From Candidatus Woesearchaeota archaeon (GTDB lineage: Archaea; Nanobdellota; Nanobdellia; Woesearchaeales; DSVV01), in the NCBI GenBank assembly GCA_016215305.1, contig JACRKI010000014.1:1-9909 (forward strand): a stretch of DNA of 9,909 nucleotides, given 5' to 3'. The position numbers and the translations under genes were made by a program. Under the pieces are notes generated by a model, which saw nothing but the letters and a program-made list of their open reading frames with translations, ran no database searches and had not been told where the DNA came from. Below are positions 1 to 5,554 of the stretch, one piece after another (within the stretch, counting starts at the first letter, position 1; every line of letters starts with the position of its first letter).

Positions 1-191
1 GAAGCATTTGTACCAAGAATAGATTGAGTACTGGTCAATGCTTTGAGAAACTGATTTCATTTTACAAACAAAATGCAAAAGATTTCTGGAATGATATTCT
101 TTCAGGACAGAAAATTCTCTCTAAAGAAGAAGCGCAAGATATTCGTGTTATGACACAAAGGATACGCAAAGAGCGGGGCTTTCGTGCATGA
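1..191 (+). CDS. Antitoxin-like protein, C-terminal part (5' end outside window)
   Basis: The frame starting at base 3 is open from the window edge to a TGA at 189-191 and gives 62 residues ending IRKERGFRA. The stop overlaps the start codon of the following PIN-domain gene in an ATGA junction, the usual translational coupling of an antitoxin-toxin pair. The visible part is charged and probably helical (FEKLISFYKQN, then SKEEAQDIRVMTQRIRKERGF), which fits the toxin-binding tail of a VapB-like antitoxin. The DNA-binding N-terminus lies outside the window, so the family cannot be named. The role as antitoxin is inferred from position and the 4-base overlap. Confidence 0.6.
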   Translation, partial: SICTKNRLSTGQCFEKLISFYKQNAKDFWNDILSGQKILSKEEAQDIRVMTQRIRKERGFRA

Positions 192-580
192 TTCTTACTC
201 TTGACACTTCTATTCTTATTGATTTGGAGCAGGCAATTCCTGAAACAATTGAGAAACTCAAGAGATTAAGTGAACTTCATCACTCACCAGCTCATATCAC
301 TTTTATTTCTTATTTTGAGTTTTATTTTGGAATTACCGGAAGATCTCCCAAAAATTATCAAAAAGCATACGAGTTCCTTCAAAAGTTTCCAGTTCTTCAA
401 CCGACAAAAAGAACTGCTGAGATTTTAGCAAAAATCAAAAAAGAGCATGAACAGAAAGGACAAACGCTTCCTCTTGCAGATCTTCTCATTGTTAGTCAAG
501 TTCAGGAGCATAATCTGCTTCTTGTAACCAAAGATAAAGACTTTCAAATATTTGATTATATCCCAAAAGTTATTTTGTAG
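188..580 (+). CDS. vapC: PIN-domain ribonuclease, VapC-type toxin
   Basis: This 130-residue protein has the full PIN layout: Asp6 in the N-terminal strand (LTLDTSILIDL), Glu44 (SYFEFYFG), Asp98 (PLADLLIVSQ) and Asp116/Asp118 (VTKDKDF). These acidic residues hold the divalent metals in the family, whose VapC members cut RNA, often tRNA or rRNA, when freed from their antitoxin. The length is normal for VapC. The start is the ATG overlapping the stop of the upstream partner, so the two are probably one operon with its promoter outside the window. The stop codon (578-580) lies directly against the first copy of the top6A-tail repeat, leaving no 3' untranslated space of its own. The RNA target is unknown. 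Confidence 0.87.
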   Translation: MILTLDTSILIDLEQAIPETIEKLKRLSELHHSPAHITFISYFEFYFGITGRSPKNYQKAYEFLQKFPVLQPTKRTAEILAKIKKEHEQKGQTLPLADLLIVSQVQEHNLLLVTKDKDFQIFDYIPKVIL

Positions 581-609
581 TTACGGCAGCCACGTCTTAT
601 GATTCTTCA
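581..609 (+). repeat. Top6A-tail direct repeat, copy 1
   Basis: Bases 582-609 (TACGGCAGCCACGTC, then TTATGATTCTTCA) match 4386-4413 exactly over 28 bases. On the minus strand 581-607 reads KNHKTWLP followed by TAA, the same eight residues that end Top6A. Base 581 is T where the other copies have C, changing the stop from TAG to TAA only. It begins directly after the PIN toxin stop codon. Candidate attachment site; see findings. Confidence 0.85.
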
Positions 610-632
610 TTTTCTTCCAAAAATAAGCAGTA

Positions 633-643
633 ATATTTAAATA
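633..643 (+). promoter_or_regulatory. TATA box of the DUF4258/AbrB operon
   Basis: ATATTTAAATA lies about 35-45 bases before the ATG at 678. With archaeal spacing transcription would begin near 662-665, inside or next to the paired GTTATAAC boxes. This gives a short leader of about 13-15 bases. Confidence 0.55.
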
Positions 644-646
644 GTA

Positions 647-666
647 GTTATAACCCTTGTTATAAC
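647..666 (+). promoter_or_regulatory. Putative operator: two GTTATAAC palindromes
   Basis: GTTATAAC occurs at 647-654 and 659-666, separated by CCTT. Each octamer is a perfect palindrome, so the pair is both a direct and an inverted repeat with centres 12 bases apart. It sits between the TATA box and the start codon, where a bound protein would block initiation. The AbrB-fold antitoxin encoded in the same operon is the obvious candidate for autorepression; that link is inference. Confidence 0.6.
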
Positions 667-677
667 AGTGTTTCATC

Positions 678-941
678 ATGGATTTACACATTGATAGAAA
701 AGAAGTTGAGATCACTTTTGATCCGCACGTCTTTGTGCGGCAGACAGAGAGAAATTTTGATATTGATTTTGTGGAAGAAACAGCACGAACAGGAGATATC
801 AGTGAAGAAAAGTCTCAACCACCTCACAAAATCTGTTTTACAAAATATCATGGCAAAGAAAGACAAACATATGTTATTATTGCAATAATCCATAATGATT
901 TCATTGAGGTGAAGACTGTATGGCTCCAACAAGGAAGATAA
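678..941 (+). CDS. DUF4258-like small protein, putative toxin
   Basis: An 87-residue protein with the pattern of DUF4258/RelE-fold relatives: an early HVFVRQTER segment (His17, Arg21, Arg25), then a strand-rich C-terminal half (KICFTKYHGKERQTYVIIAIIHNDFIEVKTVWLQ) ending in the typical strand. Many DUF4258 proteins are encoded beside zinc-finger or AbrB-type antitoxins. Here the 3' end overlaps such a gene by 22 bases, so the two are translationally linked. A toxin role, probably an RNase acting on mRNA, is inferred from this pairing; no catalytic residue can be assigned with certainty. The toxin-first gene order is reversed from the commonest arrangement. The ATG at 678 is chosen because promoter and operator lie just before it; several internal and antisense frames here are shadows. 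Confidence 0.65.
   Translation: MDLHIDRKEVEITFDPHVFVRQTERNFDIDFVEETARTGDISEEKSQPPHKICFTKYHGKERQTYVIIAIIHNDFIEVKTVWLQQGR
906..912 (+). promoter_or_regulatory. Shine-Dalgarno site for the AbrB antitoxin gene
   Basis: GAGGTGA, a near-perfect complement of the archaeal 16S rRNA 3' end, lies 7 bases before the ATG at 920 and inside the coding sequence of the upstream gene. It fixes the start of the internal gene and suggests strong independent initiation, useful for making antitoxin in excess. Confidence 0.7.
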
Positions 942-1237
942 AATGTGATTGTGGTGAAACACTTCAAGAAAAGGAAATTGAATTAGATCATATACTCACG
1001 TATGCCATGGTTTGTCCAAAATGCAGTTTTACCACTTTAACAAAAGATCAGGCAAAAGAATTTCGCAAACGGATTGAATTTCACAAAGCGATTGACCAAG
1101 AAAAACAAGTGATACGCATTGGTAATAGCATGGGCATTACCTTTCCTGAAAAGCTTTCAGAATTTGGAATTAGTGTAGGAAAGAAAGTGAAAGTGGAAGC
1201 AATTGATGGACGCTCATTTAAAGTTATTTTGGCTTAA
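920..1237 (+). CDS. Zinc-knuckle plus SpoVT/AbrB-domain antitoxin
   Basis: The 105-residue protein has two parts. Residues 9-35 carry a CxC...CxxC cysteine set (Cys9, Cys11, Cys32, Cys35) like the zinc-binding part of YgiT/MqsA-type antitoxins. Residues about 63-105 (KQVIRIGNSMGITFPEKLSEFGISVGKKVKVEAIDG) are a clear swapped-hairpin SpoVT/AbrB DNA-binding domain with the usual GNSxGITFP signature. Such proteins bind their toxin and repress their own operon. The start at 920 is backed by a strong Shine-Dalgarno site and overlaps the upstream putative toxin gene by 22 bases. The likely binding site is the paired GTTATAAC element upstream of the operon. A second YgiT-type gene follows after 5 bases. 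Confidence 0.8.
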   Translation: MAPTRKIKCDCGETLQEKEIELDHILTYAMVCPKCSFTTLTKDQAKEFRKRIEFHKAIDQEKQVIRIGNSMGITFPEKLSEFGISVGKKVKVEAIDGRSFKVILA

Positions 1238-1242
1238 TCAAA

Positions 1243-1452
1243 ATGAAATGCACAAACTGTAACAAAGGACAATATCTTAAGAAAAAAGTACCCTATAATT
1301 TTCTTGGAGAAAAGATTGGTATTTTTGACGCGTTAGTTTGTGATCGTTGTCAAGAAATATTATTTGAATCTGACGCTTCTGATAAAATTGAAGAACAAGT
1401 GAAGAAAAGAGGACTTGTAACTACGGCAGCCACGTCTTGTGATTCTTTTTAG
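1243..1452 (+). CDS. YgiT/MqsA-type zinc-finger protein, probably truncated at the 3' end
   Basis: A 69-residue protein with two CxxC pairs (Cys3/Cys6 and Cys33/Cys36) around KKVPYNFLGEKIGIFDALVCDRC, the recognised YgiT-type zinc finger. In many archaea this finger is followed by an AbrB domain in a protein of about 120-130 residues; here it stops soon after EEQVKKRGL. Residues 60-68 (TTAATSCDS) are encoded by copy 2 of the top6A-tail repeat, a sequence with no reason to be part of this protein. The natural C-terminus was therefore probably lost or replaced at this junction. It follows the AbrB antitoxin by 5 bases and is likely co-transcribed. Whether the short form is functional is unknown; alternatively it is a stand-alone finger that gained a new tail. 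Confidence 0.65.
   Translation: MKCTNCNKGQYLKKKVPYNFLGEKIGIFDALVCDRCQEILFESDASDKIEEQVKKRGLVTTAATSCDSF
1421..1447 (+). repeat. Top6A-tail direct repeat, copy 2
   Basis: Bases 1421-1447 match 4385-4411 except for G instead of A at 1439. On the minus strand the copy reads KNHKTWLP followed by TAG; the change turns the His codon CAT into CAC and is silent. It lies inside the 3' end of the YgiT-type gene. It is 840 bases from copy 1 and 2964 from copy 3, in the same orientation. Confidence 0.85.
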
Positions 1453-1565
1453 CGTTAATTATAGTATTATCAAAAATTGATAAATTTGGCTTCTTTGTTA
1501 ATTTTAAAGTAAAGTTTCAAAATTAATAGAAATATATAAATAAGAAATTCTAGTTAATAGTAAAA

Positions 1566-1573
1566 TTTATATA
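1566..1573 (+). promoter_or_regulatory. TATA box of the HEPN/MNT operon
   Basis: TTTATATA is centred about 25 bases before the ATG at 1595, so the transcript should start almost at the start codon (leaderless). The stretch 1453-1594 upstream is AT-rich and holds no gene. Confidence 0.65.
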
Positions 1574-1594
1574 TTCTGTCTCTTCTCTCTGCGT

Positions 1595-1966
1595 ATGGCG
1601 CTTTTAGATGACTTAGAATCCATATTTATCGAAGAATATGAATCTGCATCCATCTTAATCAAACATGCGAAACAGAAATCCGCAACAGTTCTTTTGTCCA
1701 AAGCGCTTTTTGCTCTTGTTGATTATCTTCTCTTAAAAAAATATCAAAAATTTCCTAAAAGTTACACGGAACGATTCAGGCTTCTTGAAGCCAAAGAAAA
1801 AGAACTTTACGCAGTTGTTGATTCTGTCTGGAGCAAATACACAGACACCTACTCCAAACCAAGTTCAGAAGAAGCAATCACGCTTCTTAAAAATACAATT
1901 CAGGAGATTATAACTACAAATGAAACAAACAGTGAAAAAATTAAAGCTATTGTTGGCAAAAAATAA
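1595..1966 (+). CDS. HEPN-family protein of an MNT/HEPN toxin-antitoxin pair
   Basis: A 123-residue helical protein resembling archaeal HEPN proteins paired with minimal nucleotidyltransferases: helices around LLSKALFALVDYLLLKKYQKFPKSYTERFRLLE, then VVDSVWSKYTDTYSK and a final helix. In such pairs HEPN is the RNase toxin and the nucleotidyltransferase neutralises it, often by adding AMP to a tyrosine. The usual RX4-6H catalytic motif is not visible: the only His is His24, and at the loop where relatives often have PK-x-H the sequence is PKSY. The protein may be inactive or use another site. Its 3' end overlaps the nucleotidyltransferase gene by 47 bases, typical of tight coupling. The start follows a leaderless promoter. 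Fold assignment is from pattern recognition. Confidence 0.65.
   Translation: MALLDDLESIFIEEYESASILIKHAKQKSATVLLSKALFALVDYLLLKKYQKFPKSYTERFRLLEAKEKELYAVVDSVWSKYTDTYSKPSSEEAITLLKNTIQEIITTNETNSEKIKAIVGKK
1903..1909 (+). promoter_or_regulatory. Shine-Dalgarno-like site for the MNT gene
   Basis: GGAGATT lies 10 bases before the ATG at 1920, inside the HEPN gene. It supports this start rather than the GTG at 1932 or the TTGs near 1950. Confidence 0.5.
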
Positions 1967-2453
1967 AGATATCATTGACATTATCCTCTTTGGCTCATTT
2001 GTCAAAGGAAAGGGAAATGCTTCTGATATAGATATTGCTGTTCTTTCTGAAGTCTCGATAGATCGTTTGAAGATGAAGAAAGAATTAGAAGTGTTGCTTG
2101 GAAAAAAAATTGATTTACAGATTGTGACGCTTCATGATTATTCTAAATCCATTTGGATAGCACTTATTCGAGAAGGATTTTCTGTCAAACATGATGTTTT
2201 TCTTCATCAGTTGTATAAGATTGAGCCACTTGTTTTGTACAAATACTCATTGAAAGAGCTCACTGCTTCTAAGAAAGTCATGTTTGAACGCGCATTAAAA
2301 AACTTTGCAGGTATTCAACGAATTTCTAATAGAGTTATCCTTGTTCCTATTGGGAAATCAGAAGAATTTAATGATTTCTTGAAAATTTGGAACATAGATT
2401 TTGATGCACGAGAATATGGGTTGCTGCCGTTGATGAGAAAAGAGGAAGGTTAA
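1920..2453 (+). CDS. MNT-type nucleotidyltransferase (antitoxin) with C-terminal extension
   Basis: Residues 19-70 carry the pol-beta-like nucleotidyltransferase signature: GSFVKGKGNASDIDIAV with Gly25-Ser26 and the metal-binding pair Asp36/Asp38, and a third acid at Asp65 (KIDLQIV). Minimal nucleotidyltransferases of about 100 residues neutralise HEPN toxins, in studied cases by AMP transfer. This one has 177 residues. The extra segment (about 100-177: YSLKELTASKKVMFERALKN, then RISNRVILVPIGKSEEFNDFLKIW) looks like a separate small alpha/beta domain found on some archaeal nucleotidyltransferases, function unknown to me. Gene overlap with HEPN and a Shine-Dalgarno-like site fix the start. It is convergent with the next gene, with 26 bases between stops. 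Confidence 0.78.
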   Translation: MKQTVKKLKLLLAKNKDIIDIILFGSFVKGKGNASDIDIAVLSEVSIDRLKMKKELEVLLGKKIDLQIVTLHDYSKSIWIALIREGFSVKHDVFLHQLYKIEPLVLYKYSLKELTASKKVMFERALKNFAGIQRISNRVILVPIGKSEEFNDFLKIWNIDFDAREYGLLPLMRKEEG

Positions 2454-2479
2454 GGGAAAAAAGAGAAATTGAAAATGTT

Positions 2480-3610
2480 CTATGAATAATTTTCTGCGCT
2501 GTGTACAACCATCCCGTGAGCGCGCTTCTTACGAGCATCAACCCCACTGATGAGGAATTGACCATAGTTAAGACCGCTAAGCGTCAGCGGACACTCAACA
2601 TCTTTGCTTGGATTGGGATTCAACAGCCAAAGGTCTGCTTTTTTTCTCCCCGTAATCCACTTTCCTACCTTTTCTACTTTGTTATAATTATTTGTTCCTA
2701 CTAATGCTTGTAGATTTCTACTAAAATGTGATCCCCAACCCTTATTATAATTATAATTGTGTGGAAATTCCAGATTCCTCTCTTTACTTTTAACTATATT
2801 TGTTTTTTCTGTGCATTCGGTTGCATATCCAACATCATGGACGATAGTATCTAAACCATCATGCGCATAACGAATGCAAGTGCTTGTCATTATAGAATAT
2901 CTTCTTAGGTCTCTTTCAAACATTTTTCTTAGTTCTTGTACAAGAGCCTTTTGAGTTGTGTCAGAAGATTTTTTGTTGCTGTATATTGTTTCAAGAACCG
3001 CAAAATATAATGGACCAGAAGGAAGTTTCCACTCTCCTTCTTTTGTCATCTCAATCCAATCAGATTGTGTATGTGATGTACCATAATCCAGCAATGCAGT
3101 ACTGATATCAACAGTACAAATTTTTCCCTGATAGGAAACACCATGAACCCTGTATTTGCCCGCAAGGGATTCGATGGAAAAGCTAGAAGAATGAACAGGA
3201 GATGGAGGAGGTGCAGCAACTTGCTGTTGAGGACTAAGCATTTTTATTGGATTCAAATAGATATCAATTATTGTCCTTTCCAAATTATTGATTTCTATCC
3301 CTCCCGACTTAAGACAAGTACTCTCCAATGTGTCACCTCTCAATGTGTTTATAACTATTAAGGAAGTAATAAGATCTAAAAAATCTGGATAAGCTGATTG
3401 TTTCGCAATTTCATATGCTTTGATTGGATCTTTCTCAACAAATCTCTCGTAAAATAGAAACAAATAACCCCCATAAACATCTTCATAAGGTCCATCCGCA
3501 GCAAGATCACCAATCTTATCAATAACATTATTGAGTTCCGGTCTCCAACCTAATCGGTAAACAAGTGAAATTATTTCGTCTATACGATTTATGCAATTAC
3601 CTTTATTCAT
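2480..3610 (-). CDS. Unrecognised two-domain protein, 376 residues
   Basis: I do not recognise the family. Residues 1-122 look mostly helical (LNNVIDKIGDLAADGPYEDVYGGYLFLFYERF, KAYEIAKQSAYPDFLDLITSLIVI), like a helical-repeat adaptor. Residues 125-145 are a flexible Gln/Ala/Pro/Ser linker (QQQVAAPPPSPVHSSS). Residues 150-376 are a second, mixed domain rich in aromatic and polar residues, with segments TSTCIRYAHDGLDTIVHDVGY, YNKGWGSHFSRNLQAL and KKADLWLLNPNPSKDVE. No signal peptide or membrane segment is visible. The ATG at 3610 is the only Met before residue 124. No convincing Shine-Dalgarno site or well-placed TATA box precedes it. It lies among toxin-antitoxin genes between repeat copies 2 and 3, so a defence or element-related role is possible but is only inference from context. 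Confidence 0.7.
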   Translation of the reverse strand: MNKGNCINRIDEIISLVYRLGWRPELNNVIDKIGDLAADGPYEDVYGGYLFLFYERFVEKDPIKAYEIAKQSAYPDFLDLITSLIVINTLRGDTLESTCLKSGGIEINNLERTIIDIYLNPIKMLSPQQQVAAPPPSPVHSSSFSIESLAGKYRVHGVSYQGKICTVDISTALLDYGTSHTQSDWIEMTKEGEWKLPSGPLYFAVLETIYSNKKSSDTTQKALVQELRKMFERDLRRYSIMTSTCIRYAHDGLDTIVHDVGYATECTEKTNIVKSKERNLEFPHNYNYNKGWGSHFSRNLQALVGTNNYNKVEKVGKWITGRKKADLWLLNPNPSKDVECPLTLSGLNYGQFLISGVDARKKRAHGMVVHSAENYS

Positions 3611-3671
3611 CTTCTTTCACTAATCATTTAATCACTTTCAGGAAGTATCACTAAGAACTATTTCTTATTTT

Positions 3672-3689
3672 ACCCTCATATGTGAGGGT
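3672..3689. other. Perfect stem-loop at the end of the HTH_10 gene
   Basis: ACCCTCA (3672-3678) and TGAGGGT (3683-3689) form a 7-bp stem with loop TATG, covering the last codons and stop of the regulator gene. On the plus strand it is followed by TTGTACTTTTTT, as in a terminator, but the genes on both sides run on the minus strand, where no T-run follows. Its role is unclear. Confidence 0.4.
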
Positions 3690-4347
3690 TGTACTTTTTT
3701 ATCAATTCAGGAAGAAATTTCTGCTCCGCACGTTTCAAATGCTCTCGAAAGGTTGGCAAAGAAACTTTCATCAGCTTCGCAAGCTTTCCAAGGCTTGCTT
3801 TTTTCGGCCATTCATAATAGCCATGCTCATAGGCAAGCGTAAGCGCATGTTTTTGCTTCTCTGTCAATTTTGGAAGCAATGCGCTGTAATAAATGTCGTC
3901 GAGAAAACTATTTTCCATGCGTTCCACTACCACTTTCTTCGCTATTTTTTTGACATCGCGGATGAAATCAATCAACAATTCTTTTTTCCATGTCGCGACT
4001 TCCCAAACCTCTTCTCCTTTCGCGTTAATGTAAATTGGTTTTGTAAAAATAATCTGCGGACCCATTGCTGCCCGTACTGTGACTGGAATTTTTTTCTTTG
4101 TGACTTCCACCAAGAATATTTTATTGCCATGCACTTCCATATGCTTTATGTTCGTATCTTTACGCAACGCGTCAACAAACTGTTTGATATTCTTTTCTTC
4201 TCCCCAAACAGTATGCAATTCAGGAGAATACGTTACTCCTTTCTCGACATAGACGCTAAACGGAACAGAAATAGTGGAAACCTTATACTTTTCACATTTG
4301 TTTCCAATAAAACAATCATGCTTGATCTGTAATTTGCATATCCACAT
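3676..4347 (-). CDS. Bat-type (HTH_10) transcriptional regulator
   Basis: The C-terminal 60 residues (LTEKQKHALTLAYEHGYYEWPKKASLGKLAKLMKVSLPTFREHLKRAEQKF, residues 161-211) are a textbook HTH_10 DNA-binding domain, the domain named after the haloarchaeal bacterio-opsin activator and found almost only in archaea. The N-terminal 150 residues are a probable sensor domain beginning WICKLQIKHDCFIGNKCEKY, with Cys4, Cys12 and Cys18 that might bind metal or respond to redox; this is speculative. At 223 residues it is normal for the single-sensor type. It lies 37 bases after the top6A stop, on the same strand, but has its own TATA box giving a leaderless transcript. Its base composition resembles top6A rather than the AT-rich toxin region. 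Target genes are unknown. Confidence 0.82.
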   Translation of the reverse strand: MWICKLQIKHDCFIGNKCEKYKVSTISVPFSVYVEKGVTYSPELHTVWGEEKNIKQFVDALRKDTNIKHMEVHGNKIFLVEVTKKKIPVTVRAAMGPQIIFTKPIYINAKGEEVWEVATWKKELLIDFIRDVKKIAKKVVVERMENSFLDDIYYSALLPKLTEKQKHALTLAYEHGYYEWPKKASLGKLAKLMKVSLPTFREHLKRAEQKFLPELIKKYNPHI

Positions 4348-4370
4348 ACATACGTCTCTGCGAAGTTGTG

Positions 4371-4379
4371 TATATAAAA
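4371..4379 (-). promoter_or_regulatory. TATA box of the HTH_10 regulator
   Basis: On the minus strand TTTTATATA is centred 28 bases before the ATG at 4347, predicting transcription start at or next to the start codon. It lies only 6 bases beyond the top6A stop codon, hence right at the edge of repeat copy 3. Confidence 0.65.
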
Positions 4380-4384
4380 CTTTT

Positions 4385-4413
4385 CTACGGCAGCCACGTC
4401 TTATGATTCTTCA
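4385..4413 (-). repeat. Top6A-tail direct repeat, copy 3 (in-gene copy)
   Basis: This is the 3' end of top6A: on the minus strand it encodes KNHKTWLP and the TAG stop. It is identical to copy 1 over 28 bases (4386-4413) and to copy 2 over 27 bases apart from one silent change. As the copy inside a housekeeping gene it is the likely ancestral target site (attB-like). Confidence 0.85.
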
Positions 4414-5482
4414 ACTTATCAGGAAGATAATTGCTAATCACGAAGTTCAATCCATGCTGCGCAAGCGCCTGCTGCTCTGCACGCTTGCCCATGTCCGCTA
4501 ATTGCTTCAACGCTTTCTGCCACTCTTTGCTATGAATACAGAACGGATCATTCTTGATGACATCTTTAATCTTTTTCTTATCTACTTCTTTCAACGGATG
4601 TGTTGGCAACTTGTAATCAATAATATCCTGCGGTGTGATGCCAATAAACTTCGCCTGCGGAACACAAAAGTATTCGTTGATGTGCGCTGCGTTTCCTGAA
4701 CCTACTTTTAATGTTCGATAAATCGAAAAGAATCCATACGGATCGCCATCTGTAAACACATAGACTGGCAATTTTTTGTCATCTGCCAATCGTCGAATAA
4801 ATCGTCTGCACGCTCGCGTTGGAACGCCACCCATGGAAACTAAAATGCAGTTTGCTTTTTTCCAATAATTATGCTTGACCAATCGCTGAAACATACCCGC
4901 TGTTTCAATCGCGAGAATAAACGATGCTTTTGTTTCAAACTTCAAATGTTCCACAGAAACAGGAACAGAATACGCGCCAGAACCAAATTTGGTGCAATCA
5001 ATCTTCAATTCTTTGCCATTCTCATCTTTGTCAATAACCACAAGTTGTCCCGCAACTGCGCCGCCTTTTTCTTCAGGAACAAACCCAATCTGTTCTCTAT
5101 TGGTCATGAGCATTGCTTCAATGTCGTCCATGACGTTGTCAGACTCTGGCTGTTCGAGGAATTTCGCGTCTCCCCAGTTTTTGCTGATGTAGTACGCCTC
5201 TCTCTTTGTTGCAATGTCGTCATTTTTGATTAATTCTTTGGACATTGCCATCATTCTCAACGTTTGCGCGAATGTTTTTGCTGTGGACGCAGTCAGTGTT
5301 CGCTCTTTCTCTTTTCCAATCAATTCAAAATATCCTTCTTTCTCGTCGTATTTGACGTTGTTTAATGATCGCAGGGGAATGTTGACAGAAGGGTTTTCTT
5401 TTTGCAGGATGGTCTTGTAAATCTTTACTGCAATATCCTGCATTTGTTTTATGATGTCTTTGCCGCTTTTTTCTCCTGCCAT
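4385..5482 (-). CDS. top6A: DNA topoisomerase VI subunit A
   Basis: Catalytic subunit of type IIB topoisomerase (Spo11 relative), which makes double-strand breaks through a 5'-phosphotyrosyl link to relax and decatenate DNA. The 365 residues match the family length. A CAP-like winged-helix region carries the active-site tyrosine in KREAYYISKNW (Tyr97/Tyr98, probably the second). The Toprim domain shows Glu193 (ILAIETAGMFQRLV) and Asp245/Asp247 (FTDGDPYGF) for magnesium. The tail YLPDKLKNHKTWLP looks native to the family. The ATG at 5482 lies 72 bases after the top6B stop, in the usual B-then-A order; no clear TATA box is seen between them, so co-transcription is likely. Its final 27 bases are the sequence repeated twice more in the accessory region. 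Confidence 0.96.
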   Translation of the reverse strand: MAGEKSGKDIIKQMQDIAVKIYKTILQKENPSVNIPLRSLNNVKYDEKEGYFELIGKEKERTLTASTAKTFAQTLRMMAMSKELIKNDDIATKREAYYISKNWGDAKFLEQPESDNVMDDIEAMLMTNREQIGFVPEEKGGAVAGQLVVIDKDENGKELKIDCTKFGSGAYSVPVSVEHLKFETKASFILAIETAGMFQRLVKHNYWKKANCILVSMGGVPTRACRRFIRRLADDKKLPVYVFTDGDPYGFFSIYRTLKVGSGNAAHINEYFCVPQAKFIGITPQDIIDYKLPTHPLKEVDKKKIKDVIKNDPFCIHSKEWQKALKQLADMGKRAEQQALAQHGLNFVISNYLPDKLKNHKTWLP

Positions 5483-5554
5483 AAAAAATTTCTCACATTC
5501 AGATACTTCGTGTCTTCATGGAGAATTTTTCACACTCCTGTTTTTTATTTTTAT

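Noticed and set aside
581..609. Repeat core as a dif/Xer site
   Set aside because: A dif site has two 11-base arms in inverted symmetry; the core shows only a tiny GGC-A-GCC dyad.
581..676. A 31-codon minus-strand ORF from 676 that ends in KNHKTWLP
   Set aside because: It runs through the promoter and operator of the DUF4258 gene and has no start signals; better seen as a relic of a top6A tail than a gene.
684..962. Minus-strand frame opposite the DUF4258 gene
   Set aside because: It is antisense to a coupled operon with its own TATA box, operator and Shine-Dalgarno site on the plus strand.
581..1447. The spaced 26-28 base repeats as a CRISPR array
   Set aside because: The spacings are 840 and 2964 bases and contain genes, and the third copy is a coding end; CRISPR spacers are tens of bases.
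3682..4332. Long plus-strand frame opposite the HTH_10 gene
   Set aside because: Its translation is rich in Phe, Cys and His without domain logic; the minus strand carries a clear HTH_10 protein with its own promoter.
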